Source: Azorinus chamasolen
Taxonomy: Eukaryota > Mollusca > Bivalvia > Cardiida > Solecurtidae
Direction: 5' to 3'
NCBI GenBank assembly: GCA_963576725.1
Contig: OY755246.1
Coordinates: 75,385,467-75,449,466 of the forward strand
DNA: 64,000 nt
In this document: piece by piece, positions 31,801 to 42,507 of the stretch
Numbering within the stretch: the first letter of the stretch is position 1
Layout of the letters: each line of letters begins with the position of its first letter
Position numbers and translations under genes: made by a program
Notes under the pieces: generated by a model
Database searches by the model: none
What the model was told of the DNA's origin: nothing
Seen by the model: only the letters and a program-made list of their open reading frames with translations

Positions 31801-31909
31801 TGCCTTAGCCCTAATAGAGTCCTCATATGCGCAACTTCTGAAGGTTCACACATTGTGTAAATAGAACAGCCTTCGGGCGTATAATGCCCCGTCTCGCGGT
31901 GCTCTTGTT

Positions 31910-32080
31910 TTATCCTGATGAGACATAGATTTACTCAACTTGTCATGTGGATCCAAACTGTTTGCAGACCTAATCACAAGGCTAAGCAAGCCAGGGGCTA
32001 AGATTAACACTTTAGCTATTTGACCCATTCCCTGTTCAATATTCATGTAAGAAATTACAAACGAGGTATTACGCAAGCGT
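31910..32080. mobile_element. T2 core and T1 left-end fragments
   Basis: ATCCTGATGAGACATAGATT with GTGGATCCAAACTGTTTGCA (T2). Then GACCCATTCCCTGTTCAATA and TTCATGTAAGAAATTAC (T1 left end) that stops near 32060. Confidence 0.5.
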
Positions 32081-32570
32081 TAAATGTCTGTGTAAAACAT
32101 GTTTAAGCAGGATAGAAGTAAAACAGAGAGCAATATTATTTAGAAATTGTACAAATGATTGCAGAATGAGGAAAATGCTGTAGTTAGATATATTTGAAAC
32201 TTTTAAAGAAAGGAATGTGAACATTTGGAAACCCAGAAATACATACATGTAGTTCTCATTTATGTTTCAGGCACTGATAAGACATTATTACAGTCAATTT
32301 GAAAGGCGTATTGAGTTAAAGCATGCTTTAAAACGTCATTCAAAGTGAATAGCTGCAATTAAATGATCTTTTCGCATTCTGATGCAAACTTTCCTGTTGA
32401 TATGCATTTTTTATAAGAAAAAACAAGGCCATACCAAGTTCTGGCCAATTACAATTATCTACTGAAAGTGTTATCATGAAAGGTGTAGGTGAACTGATTT
32501 CTGAAATAAGCAAGATAACAGTTTTACTGTTCCTCTAAACATGTATGAGTTTTGTTCCAGCTGCTATTTC
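32081..32570. other. AT-rich, nothing recognised
   Basis: No repeat family member, no frame of note and no convincing splice signals. Confidence 0.45.
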
Positions 32571-32665
32571 TTTAGTAGCCTTTGCAAACAGTTTGATTCC
32601 AGATGAGATGCCGAGTAACTTGGAACCTTATCAGGGTTCAAATTGTCTGTCAATCTGACATTAAT
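32571..32665 (+). mobile_element. T2 foldback core
   Basis: GCAAACAGTTTGATTCCAGA, GAGATGCCGAGTAACTTGG, then ATCAGGGTTCAAATTGTCTG. Confidence 0.65.
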
Positions 32666-32984
32666 TTGTTTTGAAAAGATATGGCAGAAAAACGTAGTTT
32701 TAGAATTGCAGCAGACAACAATATGTGCAGATATCAATTGCTCAGAGTGTAGAAGGTATTCAGAGTACATTACACTGGACAGCAAATGACCTGCACATGA
32801 CCTGCAGCATGTTAACAGCACATCAAACATCAAAGAGTTCTTGGGCATTAGTGAGCATGTTGAAAAATAGTGCAGCTGTTTTGTTCTGGAGTGTAAATCT
32901 AATATCTAGTCTCACAGTAAATCATGGTCATTTTGAATTATTTTAAAAGGGTAGGCTGCATTTGGCAGCCCAATGACTGAATGA
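32666..32984. other. T2 flank and unique sequence, no gene
   Basis: AGAATTGCAGCAGACAACAA is a T2-type right flank. The rest, including a duplicated GACCTGCACATGACCTGCA phrase near 32788, is unassigned. The opposing short frames have no features. Confidence 0.4.
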
Positions 32985-33134
32985 CATATTTATAATGGCA
33001 TGTTAGCAAGATAAGTTTTGGCCTTCTAGCAAACAGAGCAGACCCTGATCAGATGGCTCCTATAAAAGCCATCTGATTGTGGTCTGCTTTGTTTGCAAAG
33101 GCATGAAAAGGCATTTATATGAGGGAAAGGGTTG
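32985..33134 (+). mobile_element. T1 MITE, left shortened
   Basis: GCAAACAGAGCAGACCCTGA, apex GGCTCCTATAAAAGCC, TGTGGTCTGCTTTGTTTGCA. Ends GAGGGAAAGGGTTGA. Confidence 0.75.
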
Positions 33135-33335
33135 ATAGAGATTCCTTTTCACACTTTTGCAAACAGAGTAGAACAGCTCAGACTGCTCTTCCAGGAGCCC
33201 TCTGATTAGATTCTGCTCTGCTTGTTTATGGAATCATATAGATCTGATTCTACATTTTTTTCTGCTAATGGTAAACAATTTCTGTGTTCATATGCCATAA
33301 CAAAATCCATCTAATTTATATACATTAAGTGTTTA
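33135..33335 (-). mobile_element. T1 MITE, opposite orientation, adjacent
   Basis: CACTTTTGCAAACAGAGTAG, apex CTCTTCCAGGAGC, GATTCTGCTCTGCTTGTTTA, then TCATATAGATCTGATTCTAC. Its long flank is partly lost. Confidence 0.7.
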
Positions 33336-33387
33336 TTTATTGAAAAACGTCTCTATAATATCTATATAGAAATCTTATTGTTGGTGT

Positions 33388-33915
33388 TACTCCTTTACTC
33401 CATGGATATTCATATAGAATAGATAATGACATCACCAATATTAACCCTTCTCTTCATGTAAATGCCTTATCACCCATTTACAGAGTAGACCCTGATCATA
33501 CAGCTCATATAGAAGCTGTCTGATCAGGGTCTGCTCTGTTTGCTTTTAGAATTATAATAGATATGACTTCGGTTTCTACCAATACCAAATATATATATAC
33601 AATATATATACCCCTGGGTATACATGTATACAATACCTGTATATATATGCCATTATAAGAATGCATCTAATTAATATTCATGACTTCGTTATATCTTACA
33701 TGAATAATGAACAGAGAAAGGGTTAATTAGCTGACGCTGAGAAAAGTCATATGAACAGAAGACTGTTTGGCAAGGGCAGTCACTGTAGAACCAGATCTAT
33801 AGTATTACATAAACAGGGCGGACCCTGCACAGCCCATTCCTACAGGAGCTGTCGGACGTTAGTCTACCCTGTTTGCAAAGTCATTCAAAGATGTATATAT
33901 GGTGTAAAGGGTTAT
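33388..33915 (+). mobile_element. T1 MITE (outer) split by another T1
   Basis: Left part TTACTCCTTTACTCCATGGA to CATCACCAATATTAA. It resumes after 33726 with TTAGCTGACGCTGAGAAAAG and a core (ACAGGGCGGACCCTGCACAG...TTAGTCTACCCTGTTTGC) and ends GTGTAAAGGGTTAT. Confidence 0.85.
33441..33726 (-). mobile_element. T1 MITE (inner) with TTAA duplication
   Basis: TTAACCCTTCTCTTCATGTA to AACAGAGAAAGGGTTAA. The core is AGAGTAGACCCTGATCATAC...TGATCAGGGTCTGCTCTGTT, with an AT-repeat tract (ATATATATAC) in the flank. Collapsing the two TTAA copies restores CCAATATTAATTAGCTGA, the normal T1 sequence of the outer copy. Confidence 0.9.
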
Positions 33916-34044
33916 ATTATATAGTTATCCATTTTCTTGAGTGCCGAATATTCTCTGATCTGATTATGTTGACTGGTAGTTTAGAAGTCTTTACATGCTA
34001 ATGTATTGTCTTCTGCAAGATTTGTCGTCTGCTACAAATTCTTA

Positions 34045-34178
34045 AAGTTGATTTTATCTTTTGAGTTTCAACAACCATGATCAGAGTGAAATAGTGCTGA
34101 TCCTGATGAGATGCTGTGTTTTTGGCAGGCAGATCTTGATCCAGACTATTTGCATACAGGTTATCTGAAATACATAAC
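34045..34178. mobile_element. T2 foldback remnant
   Basis: ATAGTGCTGATCCTGATGAG and TCTTGATCCAGACTATTTGC around GATGCTGTGTTTTTGGC. Confidence 0.5.
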
Positions 34179-34281
34179 TAACATGAAAAGAGTAGTTTGG
34201 TTACAAATATTGATTAGTTGTTGAATTATGTTTTTCATGTGTTGATTATTTGTGTAAATTTATATGCAAAGGAATATGTAG

Positions 34282-34524
34282 TTAACACTTTACTCCATGA
34301 ATATTCATATAAGAATAATGATGCCATGTTTTTTTATTAGCTGAATTTTTAAAGTGAAACATGAACTCAAGAAATTTCAGTCCTGTCAGAAACTATAGAA
34401 TCAGATCTACATCATTCCATAAGTAAACAGACTCTGATCAGACAGCTCCTATGGGAGCCTTCTGATCTTTGTTGATTCTGTTTGCAAAGGCTTTAAAAGG
34501 CATATTTATGGAGTAAAGGGTTAA
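34282..34524 (+). mobile_element. T1 MITE, complete
   Basis: TTAACACTTTACTCCATGAA to TGGAGTAAAGGGTTAA. Core AAACAGACTCTGATCAGACA, apex GCTCCTATGGGAGC, TCTTTGTTGATTCTGTTTGC. Confidence 0.85.
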
Positions 34525-34684
34525 TTGAAGTTACTTTTTTGAATGTTTAGCAAAATGTTTACAGTTGTAGAAACATATTTATAGTATTTACCCTAAATAC
34601 ACTCAAATTCTACAAATTAGTGAAGCTGTATGCAAGTCAAATTGGCATTAATTTGATTTCTAAAACTTTTATGTCATAGTGACA

Positions 34685-34800
34685 CCTTTAGGCACCTTCG
34701 CAAACACAGAGTAGACCCTCTTCAGACAGCTTCCTGTAGAAACCATCCGACCAGGGTCGGCTCTGTTTGCTTATAAAGTAACATAATTACATGTATATCT
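34685..34800 (-). mobile_element. T1 core remnant
   Basis: CAAACACAGAGTAGACCCTC, apex CTTCCTGTAGAAACC, GACCAGGGTCGGCTCTGTTT. Confidence 0.65.
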
Positions 34801-34850
34801 ATTCTTTTTGTTTGTGTGTCTATGAAACTAATGGAGAAGCAGTTAGTGTA

Positions 34851-34945
34851 GACTGAGATCAAATTACTCTGTGTCTATACACTGTGCTGAAGTTTACCTG
34901 GCCCAGTGTAGACTGTGTCTATACACTGTGCTGAAGTTTACCTGA
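34851..34945 (+). repeat. Two-copy tandem, about 40-bp unit
   Basis: GTGTCTATACACTGTGCTGA then AGTTTACCTG, present twice (34871 and 34915); AGTGTAGACTG precedes each. Confidence 0.7.
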
Positions 34946-34989
34946 CCAAATGTTTGGTAATTACAGATGGTGTGAGAATTTACTTGATA

Positions 34990-35085
34990 GGGATGCATTT
35001 GCAAACGGAGTATATCCAGATGAGACAGCTGCTGTTGGAGCTTTTTGATCTGGTCTCCTTTGTTTGCATATTTGTTACAGATTGG
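34990..35085 (-). mobile_element. T1 core remnant
   Basis: GCAAACGGAGTATATCCAGA, apex GCTGCTGTTGGAGC, GATCTGGTCTCCTTTGTTTG. Confidence 0.6.
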
Positions 35086-35260
35086 ATTCTCTGCTATATA
35101 CTGTGGCATTAATTGTCCTTTTTTTGTTTTGTCTTGTTTTCTATATATATACAAGATTTGAATTAATACATGTACATGAAAATTGAAATTCATATCGGGA
35201 AGGATCTTGCATAAATATTCATCAAGAGGTGAAACATTTTGGATTCTTTGTTTTTAGCTC

Positions 35261-36988
35261 ACCAGAGCACAAAGTGCTCAAGGTGAGCTTTTGTGATACC
35301 CCTGTGTCCGGCGTCCGTCGTCCGTCTGTCCGTCTGTCCGTCTGTCCGTCTGTCTGTCCGTCAACAATTTCAAATGACTTCTTCTCTGAAACCGACTACC
35401 CAATTGTAACCAAACTTGGTCAGATACATACTGTGGGTGGGTGCTTCAAAAGTTGTTTAAAGATAGTGGGCGGGGCCATCGGTCTTGTTGCCATGGCAAC
35501 CGGACACAATATCTAGAAAAATCTTCTTCTCCAGAATGACTTGTTGGATTTGAATATAGTTTTCACCAAAATGTTTCTCAGATGATAGACTTTAAAAGTT
35601 GTTAAAAGAATTTTGATCGGGCAAAAAACATGGCCGCCAGAGGGCTTGGTCAATATTTCCGTATATGGTAATATGGAATTTTCATAGGAAAATCTTTAAA
35701 AATCTTCTTCTCTGAAACTGTAAAGCCTAGACCTTTGATATTTGGTATGTAGCATGATCTTATGGTCCTATACAAAGATTGTTCAAATTATGACCCCTGG
35801 GCCAAAAATGGCCCCGCCCAAGGGCTTATCAGTTTTTCGTAGGAAAATCTTTAAAAATCTTCTTCTCTGAAACTGTAAGGCTTAAAGCTTTGATATTAGG
35901 TATGTAGCATGATCTTATGGTCCTGTACAAATATTGTTCAAATTATGACCCGCGGGATAAAAATGGCCCTGCCCAAGGGCTTATCAGTTTTTCATAGGAA
36001 AATCTTTAAAAATCTTCTTCTCTCAAACTGTAAGGCCTAGACCTTTGATATTTGGTATGTAGCATGATCTTATGGTCCTCTACAAATATTGTTCAAATTA
36101 TGACCCCTGGGCCAAAAATGGCCCCGCCCAAGGGCTTATCAGTTTTTCATCGGAAAATCTTTACAAATCTTCTTCTCTGAAACTGTAAGGCCTAGACCTT
36201 TGATATTTGGTATGTAGCATGATTTATGGTCCTCTACAAATATTGTTCAAATTATGACCCCTGGGCCAAAAATGGCCCCGCCCAAGGGCTTATCAGTTTT
36301 TCATTGGAAAATCTTGAAAAATCTTCTTCTCTGAAGCTGTAAGGCCTAGACCCTTGATATTTAATATGTAGCATGATCTTATGGCCCTCTACAAATAGTG
36401 TTCAAATTATGACCCCCGGGCCAAAAATGGCCCCGCCCAAGGGCTTATCAGTTTTTCATAGGAAAATCTTTAAAAATCTTCTTCTCTCAAACTGTAAGAC
36501 CTAGACCTTTGATATTTGGTATGTAGCATGAACTTATGGTCCTCAACAAATATTGTTCAAATTATGACCCCCGGGCCAAAAATGGCCCCGCCCAAGGGCT
36601 TATCAGTTTTTCATTGGAAAATCTTTAAAAAATCTACTGAAACTGTAAGGCCTAGACCATTGATATTTGGTATGACTAACATGATCTACTGGTCCTCTAT
36701 AGATATGTAGCGGTGGTTTGTGGTCCTCTGCCAAGAATGTTTAACTTACGACCCTGACCACTGGGCGAAACTTGGCCCTGCCTCAGGGCTTATCAGTTTT
36801 TTCGTTGGGAAAAATATGAAATATTATTTTTCTCTGAAATCATAAGGCTTAGACCTTTAATTAATGGCATACTGCTTTGCCATGTGGTTCTCTACCAATA
36901 TTGTCCACATGATTTCTTGTGGTCAAAAAAGGCCCTGCCCCTGGGGTTATCTCAGGTGAGCGCTTCAGGGCCTCATGGCCCTCTTGTT
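35261..36988 (+). mobile_element. HINE-like element H12, 1.7 kb
   Basis: Head AGCTCACCAGAGCACAAAGT with GCTCAAGGTGAGCT; GTCCGTCGTCCGTCTGTCC; a unique lead segment (ATCGGTCTTGTTGCCATGGC) and seven units near 154 bp. Tail CTCAGGTGAGCGC, hairpin GGCCTCATGGCC, CTCTTGTT. Confidence 0.85.
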
Positions 36989-37079
36989 ATGATATGTTTA
37001 TCGGTCAAGCTTTTATACATGATTGCAATGACTCATTGAAGTGCTAAATTATAGGTTATATGTTCGGACAAGATTTATG

Positions 37080-37290
37080 TAAGCTATATAACCTGCAGTA
37101 TTCAGACACCCAGTCTCCCCTGTCTGCCAGTCTGTACAGCTGAAAAAGTCAACTGCGGTCTATATTTGCAACTTGAAATTAAGACTGACGAAGTAACAAA
37201 TAGTGAAGACTCTGATTACACAGCTTCTTCAGGAGCTGTTTGAACTGGGTCTACACTGTTTGTCTGTCCAAATACTAAATGGATAATTAG
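37080..37290. mobile_element. Diverged T5-like foldback
   Basis: AATAGTGAAGACTCTGATTA, apex CTTCTTCAGGAGCTG, GGGTCTACACTGTTTGTCTG. Similar in order to 23265-23395. Confidence 0.5.
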
Positions 37291-37300
37291 GGGGTTTGTG

Positions 37301-38826
37301 TTTTTAGCTCACCTGGCACAAAGTGCCAAGGTGAGCTATTGGGATGATCCTATGTCCGGCGTCGTGCGTCGTGCGTATGTGCGTAGTGCGTCGTGCGTAC
37401 GTGCGGGCGTCAACAATTTACTTAAACAACTTCTTCTCTGGAACTACAAAGCCGTGAGCTTTGATATTTGGTATGTAGTATGATGTAATGGTCCTCTACA
37501 AAGGTTGTTCAAATTATGTCCCCCGGGCCAAAAATGGCCCCGCCCCAGGGCTTATCAGTTTTTCATAGGAAAATCTTTAAAAATCTTCTTCTCTAAAACT
37601 GTAAGGCATAGACCTTTGATATTTGGTATGTAGCAACATCTAATGGTCCACTACTAAGATTGTTCAAATTATGACCCCTGGGTCAAAAATGGCCCCGCCC
37701 CGGGGCTTATCAGTTTTTCATAGGAAAATCTTTAAAAATCTTCTTCTCTGAAACTGTTAGGCATAGACCTTTAGTATTTGGTATGTAGCATCATCTAATG
37801 GTCCTCTACTAAGATTGTTCAAATTATGACCCCTGGGCGAAAAATGGCCCCGCCCCAGGGCTTATCAGTTTTTCATAGGAAAATCTTTAAAAATCATCTT
37901 CTCTGAAACTGTAAGGTATATACCTTTGATATTTGGTATGTAGCATTATCTAATGGTCCTCTACTAAGATTGTTCAAAATATGACCCCTGGGCCCAAAAT
38001 GGCCCCGCCCCAGGGCTTATCAGTTTTTCATAGGAAAATCTTTAAAAATCTTCTTCTCTGAAAATGTAAGGTATAGACCTTTGATATTTGGTATGTAGCA
38101 TCATGTAATGGTCCTTTACTAAGATTGTTCAAATTATGTCCCCCAGGACAAAAATGGCCCCGCCCCAGGGCTTATCAGTTTTTCATAGGAAAATCATGAA
38201 GAAATCATCTTCTCTGAAACTGTAAGGCATAGACCTTTGATATTTGGTATGTAGCATCATCTAATGGTCCTTTACTAAGATTGTTCAAATTATTACCCCT
38301 GGGTCAAAAATGGCCCCGCCCTGGGGCTTATCAGTTTTTCATATGAAAAGCTTTAAGAATCTTCTTCTCCAAAACTGTAAGGCAGAGACCTTTAATATTT
38401 GGTATGTAGCGCTATCTAATAGTTTTCTACCAAGATTGTTCAAATTATGTCTCCTGGGTTGAAACCTTCCCCGCCTAGGGGCATATCAGTTTTTTATAGG
38501 AAAGTTTTTAAAAATCTTCTCTTAAAAATCTTTAAAAGTCTTCTCTGAACTTGTAAGGCATAGACCTTAGATATTTGGTATGTTGCATTATCTAATAGTC
38601 CTCTACCAAGATTTTGAAATTATGAACCCTGGATCAAAATTGACCCTGCTCTGGGGCTTAACAGTTTTTCATAGAAAAATCTTTAAGGTCTATACTCTTT
38701 ATATTTAGTATGTAGCATCATCTGATGGTTTTCTACCAAGATTTTTCAAATTATGAAATCTGTCATTGAAATCATTAATCTGTTACGAACAGGTGAGCGA
38801 TTAAGGGCCATCATGGCCCTCTTGTT
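37301..38826 (+). mobile_element. HINE-like element H13, uninterrupted sister of H3
   Basis: Same head (AGCTCACCTGGCACAAAGTG), same GTGCGTACGTGCGGGCG array, same 155-bp units and same tail (GAACAGGTGAGCGATTAAGG, hairpin GGGCCATCATGGCCC, CTCTTGTT) as 7470-10828. It lacks the nested element and has fewer units. Confidence 0.9.
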
Positions 38827-38929
38827 TTCTTTCTTTCCGTCGCCTACTTTTGTACAAGACCCAACCTAGGGCATTATCGTAAAGTGTATGACAGGTAGAG
38901 AAGCAGAAGAGACAGAGGGTAACTATCTA

Positions 38930-38992
38930 TCAGATTTACTGTCTGTCAGATTTGCTGTCTGTCAGATTTACTGTCTGTCAGATGTACTGTTT
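38930..38992 (+). repeat. 16-bp tandem CTGTCTGTCAGATTTA, 4 units
   Basis: Four slightly different units directly before the next H element. Confidence 0.8.
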
Positions 38993-39008
38993 GTGCATAG
39001 TATCATCA

Positions 39009-40650
39009 TTTTTAGCTCACCTGAGCCGAAGGCTCAGGATGAGCTATTGTGACCGCTATTTGTCCGTCGTCCGGCGTCCGGTGTCCGGCGTCCGTCCGGC
39101 GTCCGTCCACATTTTCAAACGACATCTCCTCTGAAACTGCTGACCCGATTTTAACCAAATTTTGTCAGAAGCATCAGTGGCTAGGTGGAACGAAACGTTG
39201 TTCACATTATGACCCCCGGGCCAAAAATGGCCCCGCCCAAGGGCTTATCAGTTTTTCATAGGAAAATCTTTAAAAATCTTCTTCTCTGAAACTGTAAGGC
39301 CTAGACCTTTTATATTTGGCATGTAGTATGATCTAATGGTCCTCTACAAAAATTGTTCAAATTATGACCCCCGGGCCAAAAATGGCCCCGCCCAAGGGCT
39401 TATCAGTTTTTCATAGGAAAATCTTTAAAAATCTTCTTCTCTGAAACTGTAAGGCCTAGACCTTTGATATTTGGCATGTAGCATGATCTTATGGTCCTCT
39501 ACAAAAATTGTTCAAATTATGACCCCCGGGCCAAAAATGGCCCCGCCCAAGGGCTTATCAGTTTTTCATAGGAACATCTTAAAAAATCTTCTTCTCTGAA
39601 ACTGTAAGGCCTAGATCTTTGATATTTGGCATGGAGCATGATCTTATGGTTCTCTACAAAGATTGTTCAAATTATGACCCCCGGGCCAAAAATGGCCCCG
39701 CCCAATGGCTTATCAGTTTTTCGTAGGAATATCTATAAAAATCTTCTTCTCTGAAACTGTAAGGCCTAGACCTTTGATATTTGGCATGTAGCATGATCTA
39801 ATGGTCCTCTACAAAGATTATTCAAATTATGACCCTCGGACCAAAAATGGCCCGGCCCAAGGGCTTATCAGTTTTTCATTGGAAAATCTTTAAAAATCTT
39901 CTTCTCTGAAACTGTAAGGCCTAGACCTTTGATACTTGGCTTGTGGCATGATCCGGTGGTCCTCTACAAAGACTGTTCAAATTATGACCCCGGGCCAAAA
40001 ATGGCCCCGCCCAAGGTCTTATCAGTTTTTCATAGGAACATCTTAAAAAATCTTCCTCTCTGAAACTGTAAGGCCTAGACCTTTGATATTTGGCATGTAG
40101 CATGATCTAATTGTCCTCTACAAATATTGTTCAAATTATGACCCCCGGGCCAAAAATGGCCCCACCCAAGGGCTTATCAGTTTTTCATAGGAAACTCTTT
40201 AACATTCTTCTTCTCTGAAACTGTAAGGCCTAGACCTTTGATAGTTGGTATGTAGCATGATCTAATGGTCCTCTACAAAGATTGTTCATATGACCACGGG
40301 CCAAAAATGGCCCCGCCCAAGGGCTTATCAGTTTTTCATAGGAAAATCTTTAAAAATCTTCTTCTCTGAAACTGTAAGGCGTAGACCTTTGATATTTGGC
40401 ATGTAGCTTTGGCTTGTGGTCCTCTGCCAAGATTGTTCAACTTACGACCATGACCTCTGGGCGAAACTTCGCCCTGGCTTATCAGTTTTCATGGGAAAAC
40501 TATATCATTTTTCTCTTAAACCATAAGGCTTAGACCTTTAATTAATGGCATACTGCTTTGCCTTGCGGTTCTCTACCAAGGTTGTACAAATGATGGCCCG
40601 TCCCTGGGGTATCTCAGGTGAGCGCTTCAAGGCCTCATGGCCCTCTTGTT
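39009..40650 (+). mobile_element. HINE-like element H14, 1.64 kb
   Basis: Head AGCTCACCTGAGCCGAAGGC with TCAGGATGAGCT; GTCCGGCGTCCGTCC; about eight units near 156 bp. Tail CTCAGGTGAGCGC, hairpin GGCCTCATGGCC, CTCTTGTT. Tail closest to 35261-36988, head closest to 818-3604. Confidence 0.85.
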
Positions 40651-40842
40651 GTCATATTGGTGCTCAAAAGAATCTCCTGCCGACAGTCTAATGAGTAACA
40701 TTAAGATAGTGTTTTGCTGAAAACCGAGATTTGTACTTCATACCACAGCTTCGTAATTTCTTACTTGACTTGTGATTTGTTGAGTGTCATTTTACAATTA
40801 GAAAACTATTGGATTTACATGTATAATGTTTTTGTGACTATC
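40651..40842. other. Unique spacer, no gene
   Basis: Short sequence between H14 and a T5 element; no features beyond a weak frame. Confidence 0.4.
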
Positions 40843-41044
40843 TTCAACCCTTTCAACGCTGATTTTCAGAGTGGAATAGCCCATTGGTGTTTAACTGTAG
40901 AGTCCACTCAGTATGAAAGGCCTAAACTTGCTAGGAGATTTTTGAATGACAAACAGTGCAGACCTGGTCAGACTGCTCCTCCAGGAGGCCTCTGATCTGG
41001 TTGTTCACTGTTTGCAAATGCCAGTGCATGCATACAAAGGTTAA
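40843..41044 (+). mobile_element. T5 foldback MITE, near complete
   Basis: TCAACCCTTTCAACGCTGAT to GCATACAAAGGTTAA. Left arm GACAAACAGTGCAGACCTGG, apex GCTCCTCCAGGAGGC, right arm GTTGTTCACTGTTTGC. It provides the reference for the partial copies near 3900 and 17590. Confidence 0.75.
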
Positions 41045-41515
41045 ACTTGTCCAGTTCACTTTTGCTTTTGTTGTCCTTTTATTTGATTGCAGTTTGGTAT
41101 TGGAAAAGGTTTCTATGCAAGCTTTAGAAAAAACTACATTTTACATTACAAAAGCAACATTTTAAGAAATATCTCATCTTTACAAAGGACTGTTGGCATT
41201 CTGCGTTTAACATAGATTTCCTCATTGAAATATCTCCAGAAATCTTTTTCTCATGTCAACCCTTTTGAAGTTTTTGACAGTTTTTTGTCGACCTTTGCCA
41301 ACCATTTGGAGGCATATATCTGATGAGATGCCTGGTGCCATATAACTCATATACTTGAAAAAAAAGAAATGGAAGAAAAATGTGCTTTCAGAGTAGTAAC
41401 AGATGACAATATTTGCAGATGACTGTTATTTAGTGTTGAAATTGTTATAAACCAAAATGTCTTCTTTATGAGGGATAGAGTGAAGCTAAGCCTGCTTCAA
41501 AAGACCTACTTCTGT
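41045..41515. other. T2 remnants and unique sequence, no gene
   Basis: A T2-like phrase (GCCAACCATTTGGAGGCATA, TGATGAGATGCC) lies at 41295-41335 and a T2 flank (AGTAGTAACAGATGACAATA) at 41390. Otherwise unassigned. Confidence 0.4.
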
Positions 41516-41755
41516 CTAACCCTTTCCTTCATATAAACACACTTTCATGCAGTTGCAAACAGAGTAGACCCAGATCAGAAGCCATCTGATCAGGATCTGC
41601 TCTGTTTACTATTGACATGATATACATGTAGATCTAATTCTACATCTTTTTGTCAAAGTAAAAAAATCCCTTGAAAGTTTTACATTATAAAAAATCAGTT
41701 AATGAAAGTTTGTGATGTTGTTTTTTACATGAACATTGAACTAGGACAGGGTTAA
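41516..41755 (-). mobile_element. T1 MITE, apex shortened
   Basis: CTAACCCTTTCCTTCATATA to CTAGGACAGGGTTAA. Core AGAGTAGACCCAGATCAGAA, then CCATCTGATCAGGATCTGCT. Its terminal phrase is the seed of the following array. Confidence 0.8.
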
Positions 41756-42160
41756 CCCCTGTACTCCATGAACATTGAACTAGGACAGGGTTAACCCCTG
41801 TACTCCATGAACATTGAACTAGGACAGGGTTAACCCCTGTACTCCATGAACATTGAACTAGGACAGGGTTAACCCCTGTACTCCATGAACATTGAACTAG
41901 GAAAGGGTTAACCCCTGTACTCCATGAACATTGAACTAGGACAGGGTTAACCCCTGTATTCCATGAACATTGAACTAGGACAGGGTTAACCCCTGTATTC
42001 CATGAACATTGAACTAGGACAGGGTTAACCCCTGTATTCCATGAACATTGAACTAGGAAAGGGTTAACCCCTGTACTCCATGAACATTGAACTAGGACAG
42101 GGTTAACCCCTGTACTCCATGAACATTGAACTAGGAAATGGTTAACCCCTGTACTCGGTT
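41728..42160 (+). repeat. 39-bp minisatellite at a TTAA junction, about 11 units
   Basis: Unit ATGAACATTGAACTAGGACA then GGGTTAACCCCTGTACTCC. Each unit is the right end of one T1 (to GGGTTAA) joined to the left end of the next (TTAACCCC...CTCC), sharing a single TTAA. Confidence 0.95.
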
Positions 42161-42410
42161 AACCCCTGTACTCCATGAACAGTCATGTATGAAATAACAA
42201 CTGCATGAATATTGAATTGTATTATGACAGATGAACACAGGTATTTTTGGCCATGGCAGAAACTGTAGAATCATATCTATATTATTTCATAAGCAAATAG
42301 AGCACACCCTGATCAGATGGCTCCAACAGGAGCTCCTACAGAAGCCGTCTGATCTGGGTCTATTCTATTAGCAAAGCGTGGAATGGCATATTTATCTAAT
42401 AAAGTGTTAA
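42159..42410 (+). mobile_element. T1 MITE
   Basis: TTAACCCCTGTACTCCATGA to CTAATAAAGTGTTAA. Core GCAAATAGAGCACACCCTGA, with a duplicated apex (GGCTCCAACAGGAGCTCCTA), then TCTGATCTGGGTCTATTCTA. Confidence 0.85.
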
Positions 42411-42507
42411 TACTTACCTTATGCATATTTTTACAAGAACTCTTGACTTTATGAATATTCATTAAACAAATATTTTCTATAAAATGATAAAACATGGTGT
42501 TGTTTTT

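Larger units (their letters stand above)
28908..31909 (+). mobile_element. HINE-like element H11, 3.0 kb
   Basis: Head TATACGCCCGAAGGGTCGTA; GTCTGTCCGTCC microsatellite; repeated pairs of 150-160 bp units (CGTGTCCTGGCTATAACTTA, TTCAAAATTCTTTCACACAA, TCACTTGAAGGTGTGTCGCG, GGTCAAGGTCACAAATAGGG). Tail CTTCGGGCGTATA (13-bp inverted head), GCCCCGTCTCGCGGTGC, then TCTTGTT. Two copies of MITE M (29674-29928, 30606-30861) and a near-identical internal duplication lie inside. Confidence 0.85.

Noticed and set aside
41728..42160. CRISPR-like or operator-array reading of the 39-bp units
   Set aside because: Continuous tandem units derived from MITE ends, without spacers.
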